This document shows, piece after piece, positions 8,007 to 16,671 of a DNA stretch of 64,000 nt. The position numbers and the translations under genes are program-made. The stretch is from Arthrobacter sp. DWC3 (lineage in GTDB: Bacteria > Actinomycetota > Actinomycetes > Actinomycetales > Micrococcaceae). The stretch is from the NCBI RefSeq assembly GCF_002929375.1, contig NZ_PJIP01000006.1:1-64000 (forward strand). Direction: 5' to 3'. The notes beneath the pieces were generated by a model. The model did no database searches, was not told the origin of the DNA, and was given only the letters and a program-made list of their open reading frames with translations. Positions within the stretch are counted from its first letter, which is position 1. Each line of letters starts with the position of its first letter.

Positions 8007-9020
8007 TCAGGGCAGCCCGTGCCGACGGACGAAGTCCCGGTGCATCTCGGTCTGGGACAGCGCGGAGAGCAGCTGGAACCCCTGCAGGCCGTTCCAGCCC
8101 GCGGTCCAGGTCAGGCGCGAGGCGGTACCCCACACGGTCGGCTCCTCCTCGAGGACCGCCGCCACCTCCCGCGCACGCGTCAGCTGGTGCTCGGCGCACT
8201 CGGTGGCCCGGGCGTCGAGACCCGTGAAGCGGTAGCCGTGCCCCGGCGCCGCCTCGTACCGGGCATAGGGCAGGATCCGCTCCACGGACGCGAGGTAGTC
8301 GGCCAGCGGGTTCGACGGCGTCGCTCCCCCGAGCCCGAGGCCGGGGAACACGGTCGGCAGTACGTGGTCACCCGTGAACAGCAGGCCTCGGTCGTCGTCG
8401 CGCAGGCAGAGATGCCCCGCGGTATGGCCCGGCGTGGACAGCACGGAGATCCGGAAGCCGGGAACGGGCAGGAGGTCCCCGTCGTCGAGCTCCTCGTCGA
8501 CGGCGAGCACCAGCCCTTCAGGGGACCGGTCCACGTCCTGGGCCAGCTCCCCGCGCCGCTCCTCCGGTACGCCCCACTCCTCCAGGCGTGCGAGGGCCGC
8601 CACCGGATCGGTACGGCGGACGCTGCGCCGCTCGAGCGCCCGGCGCTCCAGCGCGTGCATCGCGAGCTGCGCGCCGCACGCGGCCCGCAGGCGGGCGGCC
8701 ATGCCCACGTGGTCCGGGTGGAGGTGCGTGCCGGTGATCCCGGTGACGGCGTCGACCCCGGGTGCACCGGTCCCTGACGCACCGGGGGCGATCTCCGCGA
8801 GCGCCGCGGTGAGGCGGTCCCAGTTGGCGTCGGAATCCCAGCCGGGGTCGATCACGTGGATGCCGCCGTCCGCGCCCCGCAGCAGGTAGGTGAAGGAGTA
8901 GGCGAGGTGGCCGCCGGGCATGGGCTGGGCCAGGGCCCACACGTCGTCGCGCACCCGGTCCAGCGGCGGCAGCTCGCCCCGCCCGATGGCGTCCGTCTGC
9001 CGCGTGCTGGTGGGGTGCAT
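8007..9020 (-). CDS. MBL-fold metallo-hydrolase
   Basis: A 337-residue metallo-beta-lactamase-fold enzyme. The di-metal motif HLHPDHVG is near residue 100, followed by STPGHTAGH near 200 and FTGDHVLP near 216; a late histidine in PGHGYRF completes the site. The overall layout resembles the glyoxalase-II/thioester-hydrolase-like group, with no obvious beta-lactamase specificity. ATG 9020 has a good GGGAGG four bases upstream. An ATG at 9047 overlaps the TetR stop as ATGA and would add nine residues; either implies translational coupling with the TetR gene, from which it is separated by only 23 bases or overlaps by four. Confidence 0.85.
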   Translation of the reverse strand: MHPTSTRQTDAIGRGELPPLDRVRDDVWALAQPMPGGHLAYSFTYLLRGADGGIHVIDPGWDSDANWDRLTAALAEIAPGASGTGAPGVDAVTGITGTHLHPDHVGMAARLRAACGAQLAMHALERRALERRSVRRTDPVAALARLEEWGVPEERRGELAQDVDRSPEGLVLAVDEELDDGDLLPVPGFRISVLSTPGHTAGHLCLRDDDRGLLFTGDHVLPTVFPGLGLGGATPSNPLADYLASVERILPYARYEAAPGHGYRFTGLDARATECAEHQLTRAREVAAVLEEEPTVWGTASRLTWTAGWNGLQGFQLLSALSQTEMHRDFVRRHGLP

Positions 9021-9043
9021 GCGTCCTCCCGGGTGGCCCTCGC

Positions 9044-9664
9044 TCATGACGGGGCCGTCCGTCGCTGGTCGGGTGTCGGCATCGTCTCCGGGTCGGCCGG
9101 GTCCGTCCACTGCGTGAGGGCGACGGTGAAGCCGTGCACCAGGCGCTCGAAGCTGCGGTCGATGTCCGCACTCATGGCGAACGATCCCGTGGTCTCGAAC
9201 GAGACGAACCCGTGCAGGGCGGAGCGGAGCGCCCGGATCGCGTCCACGGCGTCGTCGCCCGCGAGGTCGTACCCGGAGAGGACGTCGGCGATCACCTGGA
9301 TCCCTGCGAGCGACACGGCCTCGTCCTCGAGGTCGCCCGGTGAGGGCATGCGCTGCGAGGACTCGTAGCGGGCGGGGTGCTCCCGCGCCCAGTCGCGGTA
9401 GGCATGGGACATGGCATGGATGGCGGCGGCGCCGGACCGGCCGACGGCGGCACGGGCGAGCACCTCGCCGAGTTCGCGCTTGGCACGGACCGAGATGTCG
9501 CGCTGCAGTCCGGCCATCGAGTCGATGTGCTTGTAGAGCGAGGGCTGGCGGATGCCGAGCCGTTCGGCCAGGGCTGCGAGCGTGAGCCGGTGGAGGCCCA
9601 CCTCGTCGACCATCAGCGCGGCTTCCACCACCACCCGGTCGCGGGAGAGACCGGCCCTAGGCAT
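9044..9664 (-). CDS. TetR-family transcriptional regulator
   Basis: A 206-residue TetR repressor. The N-terminal helix-turn-helix is clear (residues 10-55: LTLAALAERLGIRQPSLYKH), with the SLYKH recognition helix found in the subgroup carrying a WHG-type ligand domain; the C-terminal ~140 residues are the ligand/dimer domain. It overlaps the upstream hydrolase stop by eight bases, so hydrolase, TetR and metallohydrolase form one operon. Autoregulation through the palindrome at 10508-10524 in front of the first gene is a reasonable inference. Confidence 0.9.
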   Translation of the reverse strand: MPRAGLSRDRVVVEAALMVDEVGLHRLTLAALAERLGIRQPSLYKHIDSMAGLQRDISVRAKRELGEVLARAAVGRSGAAAIHAMSHAYRDWAREHPARYESSQRMPSPGDLEDEAVSLAGIQVIADVLSGYDLAGDDAVDAIRALRSALHGFVSFETTGSFAMSADIDRSFERLVHGFTVALTQWTDPADPETMPTPDQRRTAPS

Positions 9665-10484
9665 GCTGCACCGCCCTGAGGAAGCGGAGGACGGCGTCCG
9701 CGGTCACGTCGGGCTGCTGGGCCTGGGGGTAGTGGCCGGCGTCGGCGACCATGACGACCTCAGCCCGGAGGGCGTCGCCGATGAAGCGGGCCTCCGCGGC
9801 CGGATCCTTGAAGTCGGGGTCCTTCTCGCCCATGATCACCATCGTCGGGGCGGTCACCGAGCCGAGCTTCGCCTCGGCGGGATCGTGGTCGGTCTGCCGC
9901 GTGGTGAGGGAGAAGGCCCTGCCGTAGGGCTTGCGCCTGAGGCTCGCCACCACGGCCTTCCGGTACTCCTGGAAATCGTCCGGCTTGCGGCCGGCGTAGA
10001 GGGCGGGCATGTAGCCCTTCCATACGGCCGCGATCCACGCCGGCGCCATCATCAGGCGGAACATGCCGCGCACGACGGCGCTGGAGGGTGGGTTGCGCAC
10101 GAACGGGCCGACCAGCACCAGTCCGTCGATCCGGTCGGGGTGGTCGGCGGCCACGATGACCGCGGCTCCGGCGGCCAGGGAGTTGCCGACGACGACGGCC
10201 GACCCGCCGAGGTGGGCGATCAGCGCCTGGATGTCACCTGCCGTCTCGACGTCGCCGTAGGCGGAGAAGGTGGTGTCGCTGTCACCGTGGCCGCGGAGGT
10301 CGGTGCTCGCGACCGAGTAGCCGGCCGCGGCGAGGACCGGCGCGAGAAAGCGGTACGACGAGCGCAGTTCGCCCATCCCGGGGACGAGGACGAGGAGCGG
10401 GCCGGAGCCCTGGAGGTCGTACGCGACGCGCCCGTCGGGACGGGCGAGGTACTGGGTGGTGGGAGCGGGAGTGGAAGAGGGCAT
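9657..10484 (-). CDS. Alpha/beta hydrolase
   Basis: A 275-residue alpha/beta-hydrolase of unknown substrate. The oxyanion region is LVLVPGMGE near residue 36, RGHGDSD follows at about 67, and the nucleophile elbow is VVVGNSLAAGA near 100 (G-N-S-L-A rather than the usual G-x-S-x-G). The acid is probably in GEKDPDF near 220 and the base His in DAGHYPQ near 250. First gene of the operon with TetR and MBL-fold genes. ATG 10484 is chosen because a TTGACT-17-CACACT promoter ends six bases before it; the longer frame would run through that promoter. Confidence 0.87.
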   Translation of the reverse strand: MPSSTPAPTTQYLARPDGRVAYDLQGSGPLLVLVPGMGELRSSYRFLAPVLAAAGYSVASTDLRGHGDSDTTFSAYGDVETAGDIQALIAHLGGSAVVVGNSLAAGAAVIVAADHPDRIDGLVLVGPFVRNPPSSAVVRGMFRLMMAPAWIAAVWKGYMPALYAGRKPDDFQEYRKAVVASLRRKPYGRAFSLTTRQTDHDPAEAKLGSVTAPTMVIMGEKDPDFKDPAAEARFIGDALRAEVVMVADAGHYPQAQQPDVTADAVLRFLRAVQHA

Positions 10485-10490
10485 GCAGCT

Positions 10491-10524
10491 AGTGTGTATC
10501 GCTAGGCGGCTATAGTCAATAGCC
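10491..10524 (-). promoter_or_regulatory. Promoter with TetR-like operator over the -35
   Basis: Read on the minus strand, TTGACT (10514-10519) is followed by 17 bases and CACACT (10491-10496), then six bases to the hydrolase ATG. A perfect inverted repeat GGCTAT-AGTCA-ATAGCC (10508-10524) covers the -35 hexamer, and an 8-bp palindrome CTTATAAG (10526-10533) abuts it. The position is what is expected for the operator of the operon's own TetR protein. The -10 is weak against consensus. Confidence 0.55.
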
Positions 10525-10526
10525 AC

Positions 10527-12485
10527 TTATAAGGGGTCCACCCGGTGCGGCAGTCCGACGAGCCCGAGGACGTGCTGGGCCGGTGTGCCGTTGGGAGCGA
10601 TCAGGGTCATCCGGAGACCGAGTGCCCTCGCCCTCTCCGTAAGGCCGAACAGCGTGTCGACACCGGCGCTGGCGAGCAGCGAGACGAGTGTGAGGTCCAC
10701 GGTGACATCGGTGGCGGCTTCGGTGAGGGCGAGATTGAGGTGAGCGGCCACCTCGGTCGAGGTGGTGGCGTCGAGGGGGCCCCTGACCGTCAACACCGGC
10801 TCAGGACCCCCCTCGGCCCACACGTCGAAGTGCTCGGGGTCGCGCTCGGCGTGCGACACGACCCCGGAGAAAAGCCCGGCAGTGCGGGTGAGCAGGTGGC
10901 GCACGCGTGCCGTGGTCCCGTCGTTCGAGCGCGCGATCTCCAGTTCGTCGACGAGCTCACGGACCAGCGCGAGGCCGCGCCCGCGTTGCCCGGTGATGAT
11001 GGGCAACTTCCACGTGCCGTCGTCGACGACGTCGAGGGTCACCCTGCCATCGCCACCGAGCTGCGCATGCAGCCGGAGCGCCCTGTCCTCCGGGTCGAGG
11101 TGGGCGTGATCCACGACGTTGACCACCAGTTCGGTCACCGCATGGAGGAGCACCTCGACGTCGTCATCGCGTGGGCCGATGTTCTCCAGCCATGCGCGCA
11201 GGGCGATGCGTGCACGCACGGGGGCGTCGTACGCGACTGCAAGCTCCACCTCGAGTGCCGGCGCGGGGGCTCGGCGTTGAGCGGCGAGGATCGTGATGTC
11301 GTCGGAGTGCCCTGTCATGCGAGTGAGGAGTTCGATGGTCAGGGTCGCGATGCGCTCGGCGGCGCTCGCGGGGGCACCGGCGGGCAGGACGAGGTTGCGT
11401 TGCGCGTTACCGGTCGTGGTGAGGAGTTCAAGCGATGCTGCGGCCGGACTGACGCCCGGACGTTCCAGGATGCCGTCGCTGTAGAGCACCACGGCCTCGC
11501 CGACGTCGAGCCGGGACCGTGCGGTGACGAAGACGGAGCCGGTGACGAGCGGTCCTCCGCCACTGGGTGGCAGGTATCGGCTCTCGGCATCACCGGCCGA
11601 CAGGACCAGGGGCGGCGGGTGTCCCGCAGTGCAGTACTCGAGCTCGCCCGACGCGCTGATACCGACCACGCACACCGTGGCCCGGGCGGCATGGGGAATG
11701 CCGGCGGCGAAGCCGTCGAGGAACGACAGCGCTTCGCCGATCCCCGTGCCGGCCCGCAGCTGGGAAAGGAGTACGCTGCGCAACTGGCCCATCGCGACGG
11801 CTGCAGCGCGCCCATGACCGACGACGTCCCCGACGGCGAGGACGATCGAGCCGTCGTCCCGGGCCACCGCGTCGAACCAGTCGCCCCCGGCCACTTCCTC
11901 GTCGGCGGCCAGCACGTACCGTGCGGCCACGTCGAAGGAGGGCGACACAGGCACCGTATCGGCGAGCAGTGCGCGCTGCATGGCCCGGACGCTGCCGCGC
12001 GCCTCGGCGTACTTCTCGCGCAGCGCCTCGAGCTCGCTCTCCGCCGCCCTGCGATCGAGCACCCGCTGGGTGACATCGGTGGTCAGCAGGATCGTCCCGC
12101 GGGGTCGCCCCTCGCTGTCGAGGCGAGGGGAGGCCACGACGTCGAAGTAGATCTCGTGAACGGAGCCGTCGGGCTGGTGGAGTTGCACCCGGAAGTCGTT
12201 CAGCGAGACGGTGCGTCCCGTCTTGGTGGGAGTGGCGTACATCTCCGCGAACCCCTGGCCCCCGAGCTCCCGCGCGAAGCCCTCGAGGATGGGTGTGCCA
12301 TGGAGGAACCGGTCCTGCACGGCCGCCCGCGCCTGCGCGTTGTAGGCCACCGTGCGTAGTTCGGGCCCGTCGGTCACCACCAGCATGACCGGTAGCTGCT
12401 CGAACGCATCCGCCGCTGCCTCCAGGTCACCGAACAGGCGCATGCGTCCTTCCTCGGCACTGACGTCGGTGTGATCGTCGGTCAC
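10527..12485 (-). CDS. PAS - SpoIIE phosphatase - HATPase - STAS signalling protein
   Basis: A 652-residue multidomain regulator. Order: PAS sensor (about residues 25-125), coiled-coil linker (130-165, ESELEALREKYAEARGSV), PP2C/SpoIIE phosphatase (175-385; metal-binding GGDWFDAV and GDVVGHGRAAA), GHKL ATPase of the anti-sigma kinase type (400-535; N-box TELVVNVVDHA, G1 DVVDDGTW, G2 GRGLALV), and a C-terminal STAS domain (555-650) with a candidate phospho-serine in LLASAGVDTL. Phosphatase, kinase and antagonist, the three elements of a partner-switching circuit, are thus on one chain. GTG 12485 is preceded by GGAGG at nine bases. It follows the GAF-ANTAR gene by 52 bases on the same strand. 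Confidence 0.9.
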   Translation of the reverse strand: MTDDHTDVSAEEGRMRLFGDLEAAADAFEQLPVMLVVTDGPELRTVAYNAQARAAVQDRFLHGTPILEGFARELGGQGFAEMYATPTKTGRTVSLNDFRVQLHQPDGSVHEIYFDVVASPRLDSEGRPRGTILLTTDVTQRVLDRRAAESELEALREKYAEARGSVRAMQRALLADTVPVSPSFDVAARYVLAADEEVAGGDWFDAVARDDGSIVLAVGDVVGHGRAAAVAMGQLRSVLLSQLRAGTGIGEALSFLDGFAAGIPHAARATVCVVGISASGELEYCTAGHPPPLVLSAGDAESRYLPPSGGGPLVTGSVFVTARSRLDVGEAVVLYSDGILERPGVSPAAASLELLTTTGNAQRNLVLPAGAPASAAERIATLTIELLTRMTGHSDDITILAAQRRAPAPALEVELAVAYDAPVRARIALRAWLENIGPRDDDVEVLLHAVTELVVNVVDHAHLDPEDRALRLHAQLGGDGRVTLDVVDDGTWKLPIITGQRGRGLALVRELVDELEIARSNDGTTARVRHLLTRTAGLFSGVVSHAERDPEHFDVWAEGGPEPVLTVRGPLDATTSTEVAAHLNLALTEAATDVTVDLTLVSLLASAGVDTLFGLTERARALGLRMTLIAPNGTPAQHVLGLVGLPHRVDPL

Positions 12486-12537
12486 CTTCCACCGCCTCCA
12501 TCCATCAGCCGATCATGGCGCGACACGGCCCCGGACG

Positions 12538-13266
12538 TCATCGGCCGGTGCCCCGCCCGTGGGCGGTCGTGGCGATGACTTCCTGGGCGACGACGGTCAT
12601 TCGCCGGCCGCTGCGACGGGAACGCTCCCGCAGTATCGCGAATGCACTGTCCATGTCGGTCCCTTCGGCGTGGGCGAGCACCCCCTTGGCCTGCTCGATG
12701 AGGACCCGGCTGTCCAGCGCGTGCTGGAGCTGGTCCTGGGCGAGGTCGGCCGCCCGGATGGCCCGTTCCTGGAGGATGCCGATGGTCGCGACGTCGGCGA
12801 AGGCCTTCGCGACGACGGTGTCCCTCGGATCCATCGGTCCGGGTCGGTCGGTGAAGAGATTCAGCGACCCGATGGTCTCCCCCCGGAGGCGCATCGGGAT
12901 CGCGTACATCGCCTGGTAGTCCGCGGCCGCCGCGCTGGTCGCGAACGTCGGCCAGCGGGCGAACGTCGACGCGATGCTCTCGACGGCGACGATACCGCCC
13001 GTGACATAGGCATCGACACACGGGCCTTCGTCGGCCTTCAGCTGCAGCAGACTGACCAGGTGGCTCCGCTCACTCGTCGCGGCGATCGTCCCGAGCCTGC
13101 CGCTCGCATCGGGCACGAGGATGCCGACATCGGCCGCGTCGATGATATGAGCGGTCTGCTGCACCAGCTCGTGGAGGAAGTCCACGACGTCGTAGTCGGC
13201 CACGAGCGTATCCGCAAGGCCGATCAGCGTTGCAGCGATCTGAGCTTCTCTCGTGAGGGCTGCCAT
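12538..13266 (-). CDS. GAF-ANTAR transcription antitermination regulator
   Basis: This 242-residue protein has an N-terminal GAF sensor domain (about 20-165) and a C-terminal ANTAR RNA-binding domain (about 172-228; the conserved ALDSRVLIEQAKGVL helix and later Ala-x-x-x-L-R). ANTAR proteins bind paired RNA hexaloop hairpins to prevent termination; the ligand of this GAF is unknown. Promoter: GTGACT, 17 bases, TAGGTT, then six bases to the ATG on the minus strand, with no Shine-Dalgarno, so a leaderless mRNA is likely. Confidence 0.92.
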   Translation of the reverse strand: MAALTREAQIAATLIGLADTLVADYDVVDFLHELVQQTAHIIDAADVGILVPDASGRLGTIAATSERSHLVSLLQLKADEGPCVDAYVTGGIVAVESIASTFARWPTFATSAAAADYQAMYAIPMRLRGETIGSLNLFTDRPGPMDPRDTVVAKAFADVATIGILQERAIRAADLAQDQLQHALDSRVLIEQAKGVLAHAEGTDMDSAFAILRERSRRSGRRMTVVAQEVIATTAHGRGTGR

Positions 13267-13369
13267 CCACTCAACCTACCGGCCGCGCCGAGGAGAGTCA
13301 CGAAGTGCCCGTCTCGGGCCGAGTTCACGGAGAACGACTTCGGTGACGGTCACGCGCAGGGCCTGTGGA

Positions 13370-13708
13370 CTAGAAGCCTCCGTGGGGCCAGTCGAAGTGC
13401 GCGCGCGTCTCCTTGACCGGAAGCCGGAGGACACGGGCGATGTCGTGCCACGTGGCGCCCTCGTTGCGGGCCAGGCGGACTGCGGCCGCCAGCTCACGAT
13501 CCGCGCGCTGCAGTTGCTCCTGGCGATTCTCCAGGAGGATCTTCCAGTCGGCGATGAGCCATCCACGGCGCGCCATGTCCTCGTCGCTGTGCAGCTCGAA
13601 GCAGTCCCCGAGAAGGCGGTAGGAGTTCAACAGCTTGGCGGCCTCGTCCGGCGTGAGGTCGTCGAAGTCGCTGGTGTCGTCAGGGCCGGCATAGGGCGGT
13701 TGCCTCAT
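13370..13708 (-). CDS. Small HTH-like protein
   Basis: A 112-residue protein. The C-terminal half (LAAAVRLARNEGATWHDIAR, then VLRLPVKETRAHF) has helix-turn-helix character and shares a motif with the small HTH proteins at 19586 and 41875. The N-terminal part is acidic and helical. ATG 13708 is chosen for its GGGAG at eight bases; a GTG at 13747 and an ATG at 13723 lack ribosome sites. Function is unknown. It lies within the minus-strand signalling block. Confidence 0.6.
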   Translation of the reverse strand: MRQPPYAGPDDTSDFDDLTPDEAAKLLNSYRLLGDCFELHSDEDMARRGWLIADWKILLENRQEQLQRADRELAAAVRLARNEGATWHDIARVLRLPVKETRAHFDWPHGGF

Positions 13709-13886
13709 CGGTTCCACTCCCATTCGGACGGGCTGGAAAGGGTTCACCTGACATGGCGCGGTCAGGCAGTCATTCTACGCGCGAAGGTCGATGTTGCTCC
13801 TCCGCAGGATAGACCATCGGGCGCGGAGTGGGATGCCCCCTCCCCCGCCGAGGCCCGGCCCCATGGGGCAGGGCCACCGGAGGTGG

Positions 13887-14756
13887 TCAGTCGGGGTTGC
13901 CGGCCCAGATCTCGATCTGGACGTCCAGTGCCATCCGCCGGAGATCCCGCGCGTCCTCCTCGCTGAAGGCACGGGGCTCGTCGTCGATGATGCACAGCGT
14001 CCCGATCCTCGACCCGTCGACCGTCTCGATGGGATGCCCGGCATAGAAGCGGACCTGCGGCCCCTCCACCACGAGCGGGTGGTCCCCCAACTCGGGATCG
14101 GTGCTGGCATCGGTGACCACCAGTGTCCGCGACGCCTCGATGGTCCGCGCACACAGCGCGACCTCGCGGGGGAGGTCCCGCCCGATCGGCCCGGCGGCGG
14201 ACTTGATGAACTGGCGGTCCTCGGCGATCAGGGCGATCGAGGCGGACTTCACGCCGAAGCGCTCCCGCGCCCGTCCGGTGATGTCGTCGAAGCGCGCCTC
14301 GGCACCCGTGTCGAGGAGGCCGGTGGCGTACAGGGCGCGGCACCGCCGGTCCTCGGCCTCGGCGTCGCGTTCGGCCGCCTCGTCGAGGCCTTCGCCGGTG
14401 CAGGCGATCCCCCGGGGAGCCGTCACTGCGGGCCGGTCGAACCTGTACGCGTCGGGGTCCAGGATCAGCGGGCGGAGGTTGTCGCGGTAGCAGGACCGGT
14501 CGGCGACGTCGTCGGTGCTGTAGTGCGCGCCGTCCAGGGGAAGCCCGAACTCGTCGATCATCTCGTTGAGGGCGTGGGCCACGAGGTCCCGCTCGGCAGT
14601 CGGCAGCTGCCCCATCCCGTGGAGGTAGGCGGCCACCTCCACGGCGTCGCGCCGTCCTCCGAAGCTCACATAGGTGAACCAGACCGACGCCGTCTCGAAG
14701 CTCGAGGTCCGGAGGGCCTGGACGGCCATCCACTGCTGCACATCCGGGCTGATCAT
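13887..14756 (-). CDS. GAF-domain protein with novel N-terminal domain
   Basis: A 289-residue soluble sensor. Residues ~15-75 (SVWFTYVSFGG, then VAAYLHGMGQLPTAERDLVA, then HALNEMIDE) match the free-standing 99-residue protein at 22502 almost segment by segment, so this is a real module. Residues ~135-285 form a GAF domain of the type often attached to diguanylate cyclases (FYAGHPIETVDGSRIGTLCI signature), but no output domain follows. The pairing suggests a sensor that acts by protein contact. ATG 14756 opens the conserved part; GAAAG lies upstream. Confidence 0.75.
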   Translation of the reverse strand: MISPDVQQWMAVQALRTSSFETASVWFTYVSFGGRRDAVEVAAYLHGMGQLPTAERDLVAHALNEMIDEFGLPLDGAHYSTDDVADRSCYRDNLRPLILDPDAYRFDRPAVTAPRGIACTGEGLDEAAERDAEAEDRRCRALYATGLLDTGAEARFDDITGRARERFGVKSASIALIAEDRQFIKSAAGPIGRDLPREVALCARTIEASRTLVVTDASTDPELGDHPLVVEGPQVRFYAGHPIETVDGSRIGTLCIIDDEPRAFSEEDARDLRRMALDVQIEIWAGNPD

Positions 14757-14951
14757 GGTGCCGCTTTCGAAAGACCACGCGCAGTGGCTGAGTCCGCCGG
14801 CCGAGTGCCGGTCCGCCGACGACCCTAGCTCCTGCCACTGACACGACGTCGGGGTCGGGCGCACGGATCCGCCCTGGACCGGCACCCTCGTAGGCTAATT
14901 TTGGAGACTGGACATGAGCGGCCTTGCCTTGGGCCCCGGAAGGAGCATCGA

Positions 14952-16556
14952 GTGCACGGTTCGGTGGAGAGCTGGTTCCTGAGCCATGCCGAGCGGGGGA
15001 ACCTGGCCTCCGACGTGCAGGCAGGCTCCCGGCCCTGGTCCGAGGGCAACCTCGTACGGCCCCTGGTGCATGGAGCCACCTACTTCGCCCGGCTGCACGA
15101 GGAGTTGACGGCCCTGCGTGCGGGAGATCGCGTCTGGTTCACCGACTGGCGGGGCGACGGCGACGAGCGGCTGACGGCGGACGGCCCGTCGATCGGCGAG
15201 TTGCTCGCCGGCCTGGCTCGCAGGGGGGTGGAGGTGCGCGGCCTCGTCTGGAGGTCCCACGGGGAGCGCGTTTCGGCCCCGATCAGCGGCCGGTCCAACG
15301 AACTCCTGAGCCGCCAGGTCAATGAGGCCGGCGGAGAGGTATTGCTGGATCAGCGTGTTCGCCTCTTCGGCTCCCACCACCAGAAACTGTTCGTCATCCG
15401 CCGTCGGGACGACCCGTCGCGCGACGTCGCGTTCGTCGGCGGGATCGACCTCTCCCACAGCAGGCGGGACGATGCCGATCACGCGGGGGACCCGCAGGCC
15501 GTGACGATGAATCCGCGGTACGGGGAACGGCCACCCTGGCACGATGCCGCCCTCGAACTCCGGGGTCCCGTGGTGGGCGACGTGCTCGCCCTGTTCGCCG
15601 AACGGTGGAACGATCCCCACCCCCTGGACCGGCGGACCCCCTACCGGATGCTGCTGCATCGCCTCGCCCGGATGCCGCGGCACCCCCGGCCGCTTCCCGA
15701 GAGTGCTCCCCCACCACCACCGGCGGGACCCCATGCCGTGCAGTTGCTCCGCACCTACGGCGTGAAGCACCCACCGTTCCCCTTCGCGCCCGACGGCGAC
15801 CGGAGCATCGCCCGCGGCTACGCGAAGGCCTTCTCCCGCGCCCGCTCGCTGATCTACATCGAGGACCAGTACCTGTGGTCCACGGAGGTCGCGGCCGGCA
15901 TCGCCGCAGCCCTGGAGCGGAACCCCGCCCTGAGGGTGATCGCCGTCGTGCCCCGCTATCCGGACACCGACGGTCTCCTCGGAGGCCCACCCAAGCGGAT
16001 CGGGCAGCTGCGGGCCATGCGAACCCTGCACCGGGCCGCGCCCGGCAGGGTGGGCGTGTTCGACCTCGAGAACGGCGCCGGGACGCCGATCTACGTCCAC
16101 GCCAAGATCTGCATCATCGACGACGACTGGTTCGCCTGCGGCTCGGACAACTTCAACCGTCGGTCCTGGACCACGGACAGCGAAGTCACCTGCGCCGTCC
16201 TCGACACAACCGACGGCACTTCAGGAACGTCGCGCGCGGACGCCGGACAGGAGCCCCACCGCCCGCTGGCCCAGGAGTTCCGGCTCCAGCTCTGGGCCGA
16301 ACACCTGGGCCTGGCCCGGGACGATCCCCGCCTCCGGGACCCGGCGGCCGGCCTGGAGCTGTGGAGCGCCACCGCTGACGCCCTCGACCGATGGCACGAC
16401 ACCGGCAACCGTGGGGCCCGTCCCGCGGGGCAGGTGCGGCACCACAGGCCGGCACCGGTGCCGCCCCTCCAGCGTCTCTGGGCCGATCCGCTCAGCCGTC
16501 TTGTGGTGGATCCGGACGGTCGCCCCCGCCGATCGCGCGGCACCACCGCGTTCTAG
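14952..16556 (+). CDS. Phospholipase D family protein
   Basis: A 534-residue PLD-superfamily phosphodiesterase with two HKD motifs: HHQKLFVIR...GGIDL near residue 141 and VHAKICIIDDDWFACGSDNF near residue 381. No signal peptide, so probably cytosolic or peripheral. Substrate could be phosphatidyl lipids or another phosphodiester. GTG 14952 is selected because GGAAGGAG precedes it by seven bases. A TTG-started extension of 17 codons is possible but unsupported. Confidence 0.88.
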   Translation: MHGSVESWFLSHAERGNLASDVQAGSRPWSEGNLVRPLVHGATYFARLHEELTALRAGDRVWFTDWRGDGDERLTADGPSIGELLAGLARRGVEVRGLVWRSHGERVSAPISGRSNELLSRQVNEAGGEVLLDQRVRLFGSHHQKLFVIRRRDDPSRDVAFVGGIDLSHSRRDDADHAGDPQAVTMNPRYGERPPWHDAALELRGPVVGDVLALFAERWNDPHPLDRRTPYRMLLHRLARMPRHPRPLPESAPPPPPAGPHAVQLLRTYGVKHPPFPFAPDGDRSIARGYAKAFSRARSLIYIEDQYLWSTEVAAGIAAALERNPALRVIAVVPRYPDTDGLLGGPPKRIGQLRAMRTLHRAAPGRVGVFDLENGAGTPIYVHAKICIIDDDWFACGSDNFNRRSWTTDSEVTCAVLDTTDGTSGTSRADAGQEPHRPLAQEFRLQLWAEHLGLARDDPRLRDPAAGLELWSATADALDRWHDTGNRGARPAGQVRHHRPAPVPPLQRLWADPLSRLVVDPDGRPRRSRGTTAF

Positions 16557-16565
16557 GGCCCCGGC

Positions 16566-16670
16566 TCAGCCGCCGAACAGGGCAGCGACGCGGGTGAGTG
16601 TCTGGAAGACGCCGTAGGCGAGGGGCACCCCGACGAGGGCCCAGACGGCGGCGATACGTGCTCCGGCCAT
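16566..16670 (-). CDS. MFS transporter small subunit (34 aa)
   Basis: Starts MAGARIAAVWALVGVPLAYG and ends in FQTLTRVAALFGG: a single transmembrane helix. This matches the tiny protein family annotated next to OFA (oxalate/formate antiporter-like) MFS transporters in actinobacteria. The ATG follows the transporter's TGA after a single base, so expression is translationally coupled. Likely an accessory subunit; function is inferred from conservation of the pairing. Confidence 0.75.
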   Translation of the reverse strand: MAGARIAAVWALVGVPLAYGVFQTLTRVAALFGG

Positions 16671-16671
16671 G

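Noticed and set aside
10545-12359. Long plus-strand open frame opposite the SpoIIE protein
   Set aside because: Shadow of strong GC3 bias; no start signal or recognisable domain.
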